Of a stretch of DNA of 64,000 nt, positions 41,216-50,365 are shown piece by piece (position 1 is the first letter of the stretch; every line of letters starts with the position of its first letter). The notes under the pieces are model-generated. The model was not told the origin of the DNA. It searched no databases and saw nothing but the letters and a program-made list of their open reading frames with translations. Source of the DNA: Anaerolineales bacterium (GTDB lineage: Bacteria; Chloroflexota; Anaerolineae; Anaerolineales; Villigracilaceae). The stretch is taken from contig JACZJC010000039.1 in assembly GCA_014860745.1 (NCBI GenBank), positions 96,873 through 160,872 of the forward strand, written 5' to 3'. The position numbers and the translations under genes are program-made.

Positions 41216-43009
41216 CTAATACACTCGGGCTTTCGGCTGGTGTTTGGTAATGACAACGGGCTTGTAACCGATCTCGAGCTTTCCGTTCTTCTTCGTGATC
41301 AAGGTGTGTTTTAGCCAGTTCACATCGTCGCGATCGGGATAATCCTCGCGCGAATGTCCGCCGCGCGATTCTTTTCGGTTCAACGCGCTTACTGCAACCA
41401 CTTCCGCAATATCGAGCAGATTGCCGAGTTCCCACGCGTTCAACAACTCTGTGTTGAAAATTCTTCCAGTATCGGTCACACCCACATTCTTGAAGCGTTC
41501 CTTCAGCTCATGCATCTTGTTCAACGCGGATTGCATATCCTTCTCGTTGCGATAAATACCGACATCCGCAAACATGACCTTCTTCATTTCATTGGCAATA
41601 TCGAACGCATTTTCGCTGCCAGACCCTTTGCGCAGCGCCTCCAGCGCGGACCTCGCGCCTGATTCTGCGTCCCCGGGCAGTTTCTCAAATTCGACAGAAT
41701 TCGCATACTCCGCCGCTTTGAGTCCCGCATGCTTGCCGAACACCACCAGATCGAGCAGGGAGTTCGTCCCCAAACGATTCGCGCCGTGGACAGATACGCA
41801 AGCGCACTCGCCCGCCGCAAACAAGCCGGGCAAAATAGTATCTTTGTCGTCAATTACCACTTCGCCATATTTGTTGGTGGGGATGCCGCCCATCGTGTAA
41901 TGCGCCGTTGGCTGGATGGGCATCACCTGGGTAACAGGGTCCACGCCGAGGTAGACGCGGCAGAAATCCACAATGTCGGGGATCTTCTGCATGACCGTTT
42001 CACCAGTGATGGTGTAGGGAGTGCCATCGGGGTTGGTACGTCCATCTATTGCCGCAAACTTATTCACGCTCTCAGGGCGGATATCGAGATAGACATAATT
42101 CGAGCCGTTGATTCCACGGCCTTCTTTGATCTCTGTGTAGATCGCGCGTGAGACCACGTCACGAGAAGCGAGGTCTTTCACGGTCGGCGCATACTTCGGC
42201 ATGAAACGCTCGTCATTGCCGTTGAGCAGAATGCCGCCTTCGCCGCGTACGCCTTCTGTGATGAGAATACCGAGCTTGTAAATGCCCGTCGGGTGGAATT
42301 GGAAGAATTCCATATCCTCCAGCGGAATGCCGTGACGCAGAAGAATAGCCGCTCCATCCCCCGTGTACGCATACGCATTGGAAGTGACATCGAAGATGCG
42401 TCCATGCCCGCCTGTGGCGAAGATCACCGCCTTGGCATGAATAGTGTGCAATTCACCAGTCGCCAATTCCACGGCCACCACACCCGCCGCCCTGCCATTG
42501 ACCATGATGAAATCCAGCACCTGGTATTCATCAAAGAAATTGACCTTGTTTTTCAAGCACTGCTGGTACAAGGTTTGCAGGATCATGTGGCCGGTGCGAT
42601 CTGCGGCATGGGCAGCCCTTCTCACGGGTTTGCCTGTTTCATTGTTGGTGTGCCCGCCAAACGGTCGCTGTGAGATGCGTCCGTCCGGGGTGCGGTCGAA
42701 AGGCAGTCCCATGTGTTCCAGTTCGAGGACGGCGTCAATCGCTTCGTTGCACATGAATTCGATGGCATCCTGGTCGCCTAGATAATCTGAACCTTTGACA
42801 GTATCGTACATATGCCATTCGGGCTTGTCTTCTTCATAGTTGCCCAGCGCGGCAGAAATGCCGCCCTGCGCCGCGCCCGTGTGCGAACGTGTGGGATATA
42901 ACTTGCTGATGACGGCGGTCTTCGCGCTGCGTGAGGCGTACAAACCCGCCATCAAGCCTGCCCCTCCCGCGCCGACCACTACTACATCAAATTGATGAAC
43001 GTTTGCCAT
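41216..43009 (-). CDS. sdhA: Succinate dehydrogenase flavoprotein subunit
   Basis: A 597-residue flavoprotein. The dinucleotide loop is [17 protein letters not shown]; the FAD is attached covalently to the His in [14 protein letters not shown]. Catalytic His/Arg residues are in the [14 protein letters not shown] and [10 protein letters not shown] regions. It oxidises succinate to fumarate on the cytoplasmic side. It starts 65 bases after sdhD, with a long palindrome between, and is followed by sdhB after eight bases. Confidence 0.96.
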   Translation of the reverse strand: MANVHQFDVVVVGAGGAGLMAGLYASRSAKTAVISKLYPTRSHTGAAQGGISAALGNYEEDKPEWHMYDTVKGSDYLGDQDAIEFMCNEAIDAVLELEHMGLPFDRTPDGRISQRPFGGHTNNETGKPVRRAAHAADRTGHMILQTLYQQCLKNKVNFFDEYQVLDFIMVNGRAAGVVAVELATGELHTIHAKAVIFATGGHGRIFDVTSNAYAYTGDGAAILLRHGIPLEDMEFFQFHPTGIYKLGILITEGVRGEGGILLNGNDERFMPKYAPTVKDLASRDVVSRAIYTEIKEGRGINGSNYVYLDIRPESVNKFAAIDGRTNPDGTPYTITGETVMQKIPDIVDFCRVYLGVDPVTQVMPIQPTAHYTMGGIPTNKYGEVVIDDKDTILPGLFAAGECACVSVHGANRLGTNSLLDLVVFGKHAGLKAAEYANSVEFEKLPGDAESGARSALEALRKGSGSENAFDIANEMKKVMFADVGIYRNEKDMQSALNKMHELKERFKNVGVTDTGRIFNTELLNAWELGNLLDIAEVVAVSALNRKESRGGHSREDYPDRDDVNWLKHTLITKKNGKLEIGYKPVVITKHQPKARVY

Positions 43010-43030
43010 GAGTTATTGCTCCTGAAATTC

Positions 43031-43065
43031 AAGGTGACAGTCACTTTAAAAGTGACTGTCACCTT
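43031..43065. repeat. Perfect AAGGTGACAGTCACTTT palindrome inside the sdh operon
   Basis: 17-bp arms (43031-43047 and 43049-43065) around one base. In RNA it makes a very stable hairpin between sdhD and sdhA, with no T-run. The same GGTGACAGTCAC word occurs as a half copy at 13832-13844, so it belongs to a dispersed family. Confidence 0.85.
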
Positions 43066-43073
43066 CACAAAAT

Positions 43074-43508
43074 TTACGAAGTCCAAATCAGCCACAAGCC
43101 CATGCCCATCATGGAAAGCATCATGAGGACGCTCAAGAAACGCACGGCCTTGCGCGCGCCGCTGCCGGCGATGTAATCATCCGCGATGACGGCCAGGCCA
43201 TGCACGCCGTGAGCTGTAGCCACCAGCAGCAACGCGCTGGCGGTCAACTTCCAGAATGGGGAGGCCCAGGGGTTGAGGTCTTGCAAATCCGTGCTTTGTA
43301 CGTGGGTGATGTTGGGCATAAAGGCCCAGCGCATCACATCTGCAAAGTTCATGTTGTTGCGCGCACCCATGATCAAGGCGCCGATCAGGCCTACGAGGAT
43401 CAGACCATATATCGCCAGAGCAGAGAGGCGCGTGAAAATCCACATGACGGCTTCAAAGTTCATTAATCCGCGTTGTTTGATGGAAAGGTTTCTCGATTTT
43501 GAGGTCAT
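43074..43508 (-). CDS. sdhD: Succinate dehydrogenase membrane anchor (SdhD-like)
   Basis: A 144-residue protein with three helices. WIFTRLSALAIYGLILVGL is the first, and HGVHGLAVIADDYI holds the conserved His/Asp region near heme b and quinone. The first hydrophobic stretch follows an Arg/Lys-rich head. Order and size identify it as one of two complex II anchors. It begins one base after the sdhC stop. Confidence 0.87.
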   Translation of the reverse strand: MTSKSRNLSIKQRGLMNFEAVMWIFTRLSALAIYGLILVGLIGALIMGARNNMNFADVMRWAFMPNITHVQSTDLQDLNPWASPFWKLTASALLLVATAHGVHGLAVIADDYIAGSGARKAVRFLSVLMMLSMMGMGLWLIWTS

Positions 43509-43509
43509 C

Positions 43510-43884
43510 CTAGCCTCCCAATGCCGTGTTCAGAATTACGAAAGCGGAAATACCGAAGAGCGGAATGAACACCGCCCATTCGATCCAGATGGCTTCCGGC
43601 TGGTATTCGAGCAATTTCGGGAACAGATCCAGAATGGTGATGCGTAATCCGTTGATCGCATGGAACAACGCGCAAAAGAAAATAAAAATTTGGAAAGCCC
43701 AATTTTCGTAAATGCCGTTCAAGAATCCCCCGGTCCGTCCGCCGATGAACGCCGCCAGGATATGCACGGCGATGAAGATCGCCATGCCAAGTCCGCCGAT
43801 GCGGTGCAGGATATAGGTCAGGTAGGCCCCCGGTCCTTTATAGCGCAACCCCGCAGAAAGGCTGACATTTCGTTTCAAGCCCAT
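43510..43884 (-). CDS. sdhC: Succinate dehydrogenase cytochrome b556-like subunit (SdhC)
   Basis: A 124-residue three-helix anchor. The signature YLTYILHRIGGLGMAIFIAVHIL carries the quinone-site residues and an axial heme His (HIL), and HAINGLRITILD is the second family motif. First gene of the operon; GGAGG lies seven bases before the ATG. Confidence 0.92.
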   Translation of the reverse strand: MGLKRNVSLSAGLRYKGPGAYLTYILHRIGGLGMAIFIAVHILAAFIGGRTGGFLNGIYENWAFQIFIFFCALFHAINGLRITILDLFPKLLEYQPEAIWIEWAVFIPLFGISAFVILNTALGG

Positions 43885-43956
43885 CTATGCCTCCGTATCA
43901 ATTTTTAGGAAGATTTGCATGAAATCTCACCCAGATTGGTTGTAGTGCAAGTGCCT

Positions 43957-43985
43957 ATTTTACTCTCTAACCTTTGGAATCGCAA
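43957..43985 (-). promoter_or_regulatory. Promoter of the sdhCDAB operon
   Basis: On the minus strand TTGCGA (43985-43980), 17 bases, TAAAAT (43962-43957). Start near 43950 leaves a leader of about 65 bases. The 270-base gap also holds a TATAAT for the Rieske operon (44073-44078) on the other strand. Confidence 0.7.
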
Positions 43986-44156
43986 AAGCAAGTGAAAACA
44001 TGAACAATAAAGGTGACAATCATCCTAGTTATTACATATCAGGCATCCTACAAAAAAGCGGACAAAGACCCTTATAATCCAATTCACATTGCCATTTTTT
44101 ACACGTCTTTCCTTTATTCATGATCCGATTCGGCAAAAATTCTTCAGGAGGCGCAC

Positions 44157-44654
44157 ATGTCTGGTTCGCATGAAATTTCCCGCCGCGATTTCATCAAAGT
44201 GACGACGGGAATCGTTGGAGGACTGATCGGCGCAGTGATCGGTCTACCGGCTGTTTATTATTTAATTGACCCCGCACTACAAGAGGGCGGAAAAGACTCA
44301 TGGATTCCCATCGGTAAATTCGAAGATATGCAGATCGGCGTTCCCTATCCCTTCTCGTTCACCCGCGTTCAGGTCAATGGCTGGGAACGGACCGCCAGTT
44401 CATTCGGCGGATACGCCATCCGCAAATCGGATTCACCCGAAGACTTGCTCATCCTCAACAGTAGATGCACGCATCTTGCCTGCACTGTGAATTGGTCGGC
44501 GGAAGCGAGCGGCTTTCTCTGCCCCTGTCACGACGCTAAATTCAGCATCGAAGGCGCCGTGCTGGACGGCCCTCCCCCGCGCGCGCTGGATATCTATGAA
44601 GAGCATCGCATCACAGACGATGGCTTGATAGAAATTTTCTTCAAGGAAAGCTAA
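44157..44654 (+). CDS. Rieske [2Fe-2S] subunit of a cytochrome bc/b6f-type complex
   Basis: A 165-residue Rieske protein. The N-terminal SRRDFIKV is a Tat signal, followed by one anchor helix (about residues 18-38). The cluster ligands are CTHLAC (one Cys, one His) and CPCHDAKF, followed by DGPPPRALD, the usual proline loop. It takes electrons from quinol on the outer side. AGGAGG precedes the ATG. Next gene starts three bases after its stop. Confidence 0.93.
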   Translation: MSGSHEISRRDFIKVTTGIVGGLIGAVIGLPAVYYLIDPALQEGGKDSWIPIGKFEDMQIGVPYPFSFTRVQVNGWERTASSFGGYAIRKSDSPEDLLILNSRCTHLACTVNWSAEASGFLCPCHDAKFSIEGAVLDGPPPRALDIYEEHRITDDGLIEIFFKES

Positions 44655-44657
44655 GTC

Positions 44658-45317
44658 ATGTGGAATAACATTTACAACTGGCTCGATGAGCGCCTCGGCC
44701 TCAACGATATGTACACCAACCTGCTTGACCGTCCCGAACCGAAAACCACCTGGTGGAACACGCTCGGCTCCGCCAGTATGTTTCTTTTCATCATGCAAGG
44801 AATAACGGGCATCTTCCTCACCGTCTATTACACACCTTCGCCAGATCATGCCTACGACTCCGTCCAATACATTATGGAAGGCGTGGCCTTCGGCTGGCTG
44901 ATTCGCGGCATCCATCACTGGGGCGCAACCCTGATGGTGATTTTGGTCTTCGTCCACATGCTGCGTGTGTATTACACCGCCTCCTTCAAATATCCCCGCG
45001 AATTGACCTGGCTGATCGGCATCGGTCTCTTCCTCACCACCCTCGGTATGGGCTTTACAGGCTACCTGCTCCCATGGAATCAAAAAGCCTTTTGGGCCAC
45101 CACCGTCGGCACACAAATCGCAGGGACCGTCCCCTTCCTCGGCGAATTCATCCTCAAATCCCTTCGCGGCGGCCCGGAATTAAGCGCCCTCACCTTGCAG
45201 CGTTTCTTCTCCGCGCACATTTGGATCATCCCTGCCATTCTGGTAGCATTGATGGGTGTGCATCTCTACCTCATCATCAAACACGGCGAGTCGCATTTCC
45301 CCACGAAAGAAGACTAA
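44658..45317 (+). CDS. Cytochrome b N-terminal subunit (b6-like)
   Basis: A 219-residue cytochrome b6-type protein with four helices and both pairs of heme-binding His (HHWGATLMVILVFVHMLR; SAHIWIIPAILVALMGVHLYL). The Qo region shows GYLLPWNQKAFWATTVGTQ. It is the N-terminal half of cytochrome b; the C-terminal half is in the next gene. This split is b6f-like. Confidence 0.93.
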   Translation: MWNNIYNWLDERLGLNDMYTNLLDRPEPKTTWWNTLGSASMFLFIMQGITGIFLTVYYTPSPDHAYDSVQYIMEGVAFGWLIRGIHHWGATLMVILVFVHMLRVYYTASFKYPRELTWLIGIGLFLTTLGMGFTGYLLPWNQKAFWATTVGTQIAGTVPFLGEFILKSLRGGPELSALTLQRFFSAHIWIIPAILVALMGVHLYLIIKHGESHFPTKED

Positions 45318-45318
45318 G

Positions 45319-45425
45319 AGATCGTACACGGAACTGACGGACAACACGGATGAACACAGATAAATCAAAAAAGAAAACCCGTGTGCTCTTGTCTGTAAAC
45401 TCCGTGTAATCCGTGTCCAAAAAGA
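45319..45425. repeat. CACGGATGAACACAGAT-type intergenic repeat
   Basis: AACACGGATGAACACAGATAAATC followed by AACCCGTGTG...CTCCGTGTAATCCGTGTCC: the two sides repeat and complement the word ACACGGA/TCCGTGT. Elements like this are widespread between genes in environmental genomes. It fills the gap inside the cytochrome operon. Confidence 0.5.
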
Positions 45426-45448
45426 ATCATCCTCCAACCGGAGAAACC

Positions 45449-46828
45449 ATGAACGACGAAACCAAAAAACAAATTAATCAACGCTACGAACGTCAGCTCG
45501 ATAAAGGAGAACGCTTCTGGCCCGACACGATCTTCAAAGACCTCATCATGTCGCTGGCCATCTTCACCCTGCTGATCCTGCTCGCCACATTCATCGGCAT
45601 CCCCGCCGAACCCAAAGCCGACCCCAGCGACACCTCCTACATCCCGCGCCCCGAATGGTATTTCCTCTTCCTTTTCAAATTCCTCGCGCTGTATGGGCAG
45701 CTCCCCATCATCGGCAAAATCGAATGGCTGGCAACGGTGCTCATTCCCGGCATTGCCATTGGTGTGCTCACCCTGTTGCCCTTCATAGAAAAAAATCCGA
45801 ACCGCTATTATGGCAAACGTATTTTACCCATCTCGATCATGACCATTATGGTGACAGGCATCATACTGCTGACGTTGATGTCCGAGGTCCCCACCGTCGC
45901 AGAAGACGGCTCCAAACTGCTTGGAACATTGCAGACCCTGGTGGGGATATTTATCCCGTTGACCGCTTACATCCTATTCTTTGCCTTCAAATCAAACACC
46001 CGCCTCATGCTCTGGACGACCAGCCTGGCCGTCGTTTCGATGATCCTCATCTCAGGGACGGTTCTCGCTCTCGCTCCTGAAAAACAAGCCGAAGAGACGG
46101 AAGTCGCCACCACCCTGGTGGACCAGATCTTTGCGGGGCAGGACCTGTACTCCATCCACTGCACCGAATGTCATGGCGACGACGGTTCCGTCGCAGTCAT
46201 CCAGGGCGTGGAAGGACTCGAAGGCGAAAAAATCACCCCCATCAACAGCCGTGATGTGTTGTACACCATCACAGACTCCGCAATGTACGAAGTCATCGCC
46301 TATGGACGCCCCAATGCAGGCATGCCCCCGTTTGGCAAAACATACGGCGGCGAACTCTCGCGGAGCGAAATAGACTATATCAACGTGTTCATGCGCTATA
46401 TGTGGGATGACAGGTTCGAGATCCCGGCAGAAGCGTTGAAGCCTTTGTTCCCGCCGCTCGCAACCGGGGAAGTTCCATCCTATGATGTCCACATCCAGCC
46501 CATCGTTAAACGTTATTGCATCTCCTGTCACCGCGCCGGCAAGGAAAACAATAATTATCTGATGACCACTTATGAGGAAATCCTCTTCACCGGCGACAAT
46601 GCCGCGAACAACATCATTGCCGGTGACGAAGGCAGCTACTTCCTGCAAGTCATTCAGGAACATGCAATTATGAATCCCGAGAAGCCCGAAGAGGAGCTCA
46701 TCGGAGTCATGCCTCCCAATCGCGCCCTGAAGCCCAACATTGTGGATGTTTTCTTCCGCTGGATCATGAACGGCATGCCGCAGACAGCGGCGGAAGCGCA
46801 GGCATTATCCCCAACGCCTGTGCCGTAA
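45449..46828 (+). CDS. Cytochrome b subunit IV fused to a di-haem cytochrome c
   Basis: A 459-residue fusion. The N-terminal part is cytochrome b subunit IV: PEWYFL at residues 68-73 is the Qo-site PEWY motif, and about five helices reach residue 208. The rest is an extracytoplasmic cytochrome c part with two CxxCH sites, CTECH (238-242) and CISCH (357-361), and a likely Met ligand in GMPPFGK. Together with the Rieske and b6-like subunits it gives a quinol-oxidising complex with built-in electron exit. A Pro-rich tail ends it. Start chosen at MNDETKKQ with GGAG upstream. A terminator follows. Confidence 0.9.
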   Translation: MNDETKKQINQRYERQLDKGERFWPDTIFKDLIMSLAIFTLLILLATFIGIPAEPKADPSDTSYIPRPEWYFLFLFKFLALYGQLPIIGKIEWLATVLIPGIAIGVLTLLPFIEKNPNRYYGKRILPISIMTIMVTGIILLTLMSEVPTVAEDGSKLLGTLQTLVGIFIPLTAYILFFAFKSNTRLMLWTTSLAVVSMILISGTVLALAPEKQAEETEVATTLVDQIFAGQDLYSIHCTECHGDDGSVAVIQGVEGLEGEKITPINSRDVLYTITDSAMYEVIAYGRPNAGMPPFGKTYGGELSRSEIDYINVFMRYMWDDRFEIPAEALKPLFPPLATGEVPSYDVHIQPIVKRYCISCHRAGKENNNYLMTTYEEILFTGDNAANNIIAGDEGSYFLQVIQEHAIMNPEKPEEELIGVMPPNRALKPNIVDVFFRWIMNGMPQTAAEAQALSPTPVP

Positions 46829-46847
46829 TCGCTTTGACTCCGACAAT

Positions 46848-46880
46848 AAAAATGGAGCTGGTTTTACCAGCTCCATTTTT
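46848..46880. terminator. Bidirectional terminator after the cytochrome operon
   Basis: A 14-bp perfect stem AAAAATGGAGCTGG/CCAGCTCCATTTTT (46848-46861, 46867-46880). It serves the cytochrome operon and the convergent LPKTG-protein gene (ends 46916). Confidence 0.92.
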
Positions 46881-46915
46881 ACTTCCGCTATTTTGCCATT
46901 TAATTCTGTAAGAAA

Positions 46916-47491
46916 TTATCGCTTCATTTCCGGCGCAATGCGCAGTCTGCGAGCCAGGAGGATGACGATTACAAAAGCAAGCGCCATGACCACAAGCCCA
47001 GGCACGCCCAGGTCATCTACAAAGCCTGTTTTCGGCAAGGCTGTCGTGGTGGGAACAATCGTCAATTGGGCGGCAGCAGCCAGCGTTAATGCGGCGCCGA
47101 CTGTGGCAGTGGCTGCGGCAGGCGTGCCGATCCCTAAAGCCAAAGCAGGATCCGGTGTTTCTGTAACCGTGGCCACATTGACAACCGCCGTGGGCACTGG
47201 TGTGGATGTGGTGGTGGGCAGGATGGAAGCCTGGAAAGTCGCGGTCAACGCCTCATTGATAAAGCTATTGGCCGCCTCGGCAGTCAGGGTGGCATTGGCG
47301 GCAGCGGCCTGTTGTGCGGCAGTGTTATTTCCTCGTGAACCAAAAAGGTAGACACCCACAAGGCAGGCAATCGAAATCAAAATGATCCCGCCTAAAATTC
47401 CGACGGCAACCAGAAACGTGCGGTTGTTATTTGATTCTTCGGGCAGGGGGGCTTCATCAGCATCGTCAAAATTGGAATCATCGAAAGACAT
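46916..47491 (-). CDS. LPKTG-type surface protein with two membrane helices
   Basis: A 191-residue protein. An acidic head (residues 1-24) is followed by a transmembrane helix (25-48), a Thr/Ala/Pro-rich low-complexity stretch, and a C-terminal sorting signal: LPKTG at residues 152-156, a hydrophobic helix (about 164-180), and a basic tail RRLR. This is the classic substrate form for a sortase, one of which is at 9156-10064. The first helix instead of a clear cleavable signal is unusual. AGGAG lies upstream of the ATG. It is 53 bases downstream of the operon ending at 47545 and may be its last member. Confidence 0.8.
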   Translation of the reverse strand: MSFDDSNFDDADEAPLPEESNNNRTFLVAVGILGGIILISIACLVGVYLFGSRGNNTAAQQAAAANATLTAEAANSFINEALTATFQASILPTTTSTPVPTAVVNVATVTETPDPALALGIGTPAAATATVGAALTLAAAAQLTIVPTTTALPKTGFVDDLGVPGLVVMALAFVIVILLARRLRIAPEMKR

Positions 47492-47544
47492 ATAACACTC
47501 TCCTGATTATTTTGTCATCACAATTTTTTGCAATAACACGGTTA

Positions 47545-48600
47545 TTATCCCACAACTTCAAGGTTTACAAGAGGCGCAACAACCGTTTGATCGTTCTCGA
47601 GTTTTACTTCCGCGGCCGGCGCGCGCAAGCCGCTCGGCAGGACGCTTAATCCGGGTTTGACGGAAACGATCGAACCGATCATCCCCATGAAAGGAGGGCG
47701 GCGCATCCGCACCTGCAGGCCGGGCGCAAAGGTTTCCACTTCTCGCGGCGAGGGCGGGTTGGAGGAAATGGGAAGGGGAATGATTACTTCCGGCCTTGCG
47801 CCGCTGTAACGGTCGAATATTTCCGCATTCACGGTTACTTCGCGCTTGGCATTGGTGCTGAGAAGTTTATAGGCGGCGGAATTCATCGGCAGGGAACCGA
47901 ACCCGTCCGTGACCATGATCGGGTAACGCATCTCACGCGCCTTTTGAATCAGAGATGGGAAGAGACTGGAAAGGATCAACCCGCGCACAGGCAGGTCGGC
48001 GGCAGCCTGCAAAGTTTCCGCATCTTTCACCATGCCTGCAAGGATAATCGAACCGCGCAAGCTGATATCCAATTTTCCGACTGTTAAAATGCCGTCGGGG
48101 TTTTCAGCAAGGTTAACCAGCAGTCCCGAGTCGATGCGGCCATTGCCCCAAACTCCCTGAATCAATGCGCCGGCTGTCTGGATCACCGCGCCGCGATTGG
48201 GCAGGATTTCGACAATCGTGCCGGGGATGCCGGCCCGCAGTTCCACTTTCGATTGGCCGACTTCCATTAAAACCTGGCCGCCGCCCACAGCCACCACGCG
48301 TCCTTCACGAGGTGCGCGCACGGAGCGGGGAAAAAGCCCCTTCCCCACGGCTATTTCCACACCTGCCGCAAGTTCATCATCCACCTTGCATTTCACCAGA
48401 CGGTCAGCCGCATTCGTGGAAACACGCAGGAGGCGTGCAACATCCAAAAGGACGTGTTCGCGAGCCCACCTTGCTTCCGCCACAACATCCATGGGACTGA
48501 CTTTTTGATTGAGGCGCACAAGCACTGTGCCAGAAACAGGCAGCAGTCGTTCACGCACAATGGAAGTAAGTCCGGAAATATGATTTACAGGCGCCAACAT
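47545..48600 (-). CDS. Conserved hypothetical protein, 351 residues, all-beta N-terminal modules
   Basis: Soluble, no signal. The first half carries short beta-rich, barrel-sandwich-like stretches (REGRVVAVGGGQVLMEVG, AGIPGTIVEILPNRGAVIQT), similar to biotinyl/lipoyl-type or KOW-like segments. The middle has a Rossmann-like run (GSIILAGMVKDAETL...GLILSSLFPSLI...MVTDGFG). The tail repeats a small beta barrel (PPFMGMIGSIVSVKPG). I cannot name a family. Its start lies two bases after the stop of the ATPase-like gene, so the two probably act together. Last gene of the operon starting at 55157. GAGTAG before the ATG is a weak ribosome site. Confidence 0.72.
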   Translation of the reverse strand: MLAPVNHISGLTSIVRERLLPVSGTVLVRLNQKVSPMDVVAEARWAREHVLLDVARLLRVSTNAADRLVKCKVDDELAAGVEIAVGKGLFPRSVRAPREGRVVAVGGGQVLMEVGQSKVELRAGIPGTIVEILPNRGAVIQTAGALIQGVWGNGRIDSGLLVNLAENPDGILTVGKLDISLRGSIILAGMVKDAETLQAAADLPVRGLILSSLFPSLIQKAREMRYPIMVTDGFGSLPMNSAAYKLLSTNAKREVTVNAEIFDRYSGARPEVIIPLPISSNPPSPREVETFAPGLQVRMRRPPFMGMIGSIVSVKPGLSVLPSGLRAPAAEVKLENDQTVVAPLVNLEVVG

Positions 48601-48602
48601 AT

Positions 48603-50360
48603 CTACTCGCCTCCCAGGGTCCAGACCCATTTTTTGATCAATTCGCGGCGGCGGACGGCATCCGAAGGAAGATCCAACGGGCGTCCGCGTCCATCAAAGA
48701 CAACGCCTAATGCCCCGCCGCTCACTGGGATGGTGCCGCTGCGACCGGGTCCAAAGCCGACGTCTGCTCCGCGAAGAGTTTGAATGGTCAGGTTACCCGT
48801 TTCACCGTTTGCCAGCGGCAGGGTCTCGAGAGTTCCATATTTCAAATCGACACGAGCCTCAGCGCCATTTTCATAATTCAGTTTTGCCCGCAAGACAGGA
48901 GTGCCATACGTGGCGGAGACCACCGGGGAAACAACCGTCCCCACGCTGAGGAACGCGCCTGAATCGAGCACCTGCACAGGCAGGATGTTGTTCTGTGAAG
49001 CCGCCGAACCTAAAAGGGGAAGCAGGTTATTCTGGTCGATGATGATGGTGGTCACACCCACAGGCTGGATAGTGTCGAGGAGCAGGAGCAGGCTTTGGCC
49101 GGGGTGCGAAGCGTCGCTCAATGCGCCGCCTCCCGCAAGGATCGGCTCGAAGAGCGGAGTCAGGTTTGGTTTGATGGAGGCAATGTTTTGCGGAAAATCG
49201 CGGCGCGCAGACTGCATCGCAAGATAAAGGGCCTGCCTTGCAACTGCCTGAGCGATGGCGAGGTCCTCGCGAGTGGCGGCAATGGTAGATGGGTACAGGG
49301 CTTTCTGGTAGAGGTAATCGCGCACTACGCCGGTGGAAACATCGAGAGAGGACCAGCGCAAAATATCATCGAGCGATGTGTAATTGAGAAGGCCTGGCAA
49401 ATTCTCGCCCAAACCAAATTGAGGCATCACCTTCAATGTGGATTTGCCGTTGAAGCCAGCGGCAATGACTGCCGCAGACGCGCCGAGATCCACGCTCAGG
49501 ATACCCTTTTTCGAGCCGTACACTTTTGCGAGAAATCGCACCATGCGCCCGGTGGCATAGGCCGTGGGAAGAATGTGCCCGCCGGACCACAGGTCCAAAA
49601 GATCTACGCCTTTGATCTGGCGTTTGCGAATGTTGATGAACATGCGCGCCAATTCGCGTTCAGCGGGGTCGAGATCTTCTGTTTCAAGGGAGGGACGCAC
49701 ATTCGGGCTGAAATGCAGCGAGGTGGCAAGCTCGCCGACCAGGGTTTTGACTTCAGCCTCCATTTTTTCGTTGCCCGCAAATAAAACTGCGGGACGTTTT
49801 TCTTGAGGCAGGAGGAAGCTGGCAAGGCCGATGGGTTCAAGTAACTTTTGAATTGAAAGCGATGCGCCGCCATCAGTGCCGCCAGTGATAACGACGAGAT
49901 CGGGCCGCAGGCGCAGGATGCTGTCGATCTGGTGATCGGGCTTGCGCTGGTCGGTTAAACCAATGGTATCTACAATGCGGGTGTAGGTGGATTCGGTCAG
50001 CCTGCGCGCGCTTTCCAGTGAAACATCCTTTAGCAAGCCAACGACGACGGTTTTGATCACCGGCCCGGCGGATAAGGTGACCACCAGCGCATCCACGCCG
50101 GACCCGTTGGGCTGGGTCGGTGTAATCAATCCGCGCGAACCATCGAGCAGGGTTCTTCCCAAAATTTTCTGAAGATTCTCAATGGCATTGCGCGCGCCTT
50201 CCGCTACATCTTTAAAGGGCGCTTCCGCCGTGGTGGGGGCGGTGCCGGAAGCCACAAAGCGATATTCGCCTTCGATCACATCGAAATGCACGGCGCGCGT
50301 ATTTGCCGCACCAACATCGATTGCAAGCAGAGAGTTACCGTCGACCAGTGAAGATGGCAT
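48603..50360 (-). CDS. GlmL/MutL-like ASKHA-fold ATPase
   Basis: A 585-residue protein. The N-terminal phosphate-1 loop AIDVGAANTRAVHFDV, a second phosphate loop LSVDLGASAAVIAA and the adenosine region ILAGGGALSDA mark the ASKHA (actin/Hsp70/sugar kinase) fold, in the branch known as methylaspartate mutase accessory protein GlmL / glutamate mutase L. GlmL proteins are thought to help B12-dependent mutases, but no mutase gene is nearby; here it is embedded among membrane-protein genes, so a different role, such as powering a membrane assembly, is possible. Shine-Dalgarno weak; start five bases after the stop of the upstream gene. Confidence 0.8.
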   Translation of the reverse strand: MPSSLVDGNSLLAIDVGAANTRAVHFDVIEGEYRFVASGTAPTTAEAPFKDVAEGARNAIENLQKILGRTLLDGSRGLITPTQPNGSGVDALVVTLSAGPVIKTVVVGLLKDVSLESARRLTESTYTRIVDTIGLTDQRKPDHQIDSILRLRPDLVVITGGTDGGASLSIQKLLEPIGLASFLLPQEKRPAVLFAGNEKMEAEVKTLVGELATSLHFSPNVRPSLETEDLDPAERELARMFINIRKRQIKGVDLLDLWSGGHILPTAYATGRMVRFLAKVYGSKKGILSVDLGASAAVIAAGFNGKSTLKVMPQFGLGENLPGLLNYTSLDDILRWSSLDVSTGVVRDYLYQKALYPSTIAATREDLAIAQAVARQALYLAMQSARRDFPQNIASIKPNLTPLFEPILAGGGALSDASHPGQSLLLLLDTIQPVGVTTIIIDQNNLLPLLGSAASQNNILPVQVLDSGAFLSVGTVVSPVVSATYGTPVLRAKLNYENGAEARVDLKYGTLETLPLANGETGNLTIQTLRGADVGFGPGRSGTIPVSGGALGVVFDGRGRPLDLPSDAVRRRELIKKWVWTLGGE

Positions 50361-50365
50361 GATTG

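Noticed and set aside
41208..41435. 76-codon N-terminal extension of sdhB
   Set aside because: It overlaps the sdhA end in another frame and lacks homology; a ribosome site stands before 41207.
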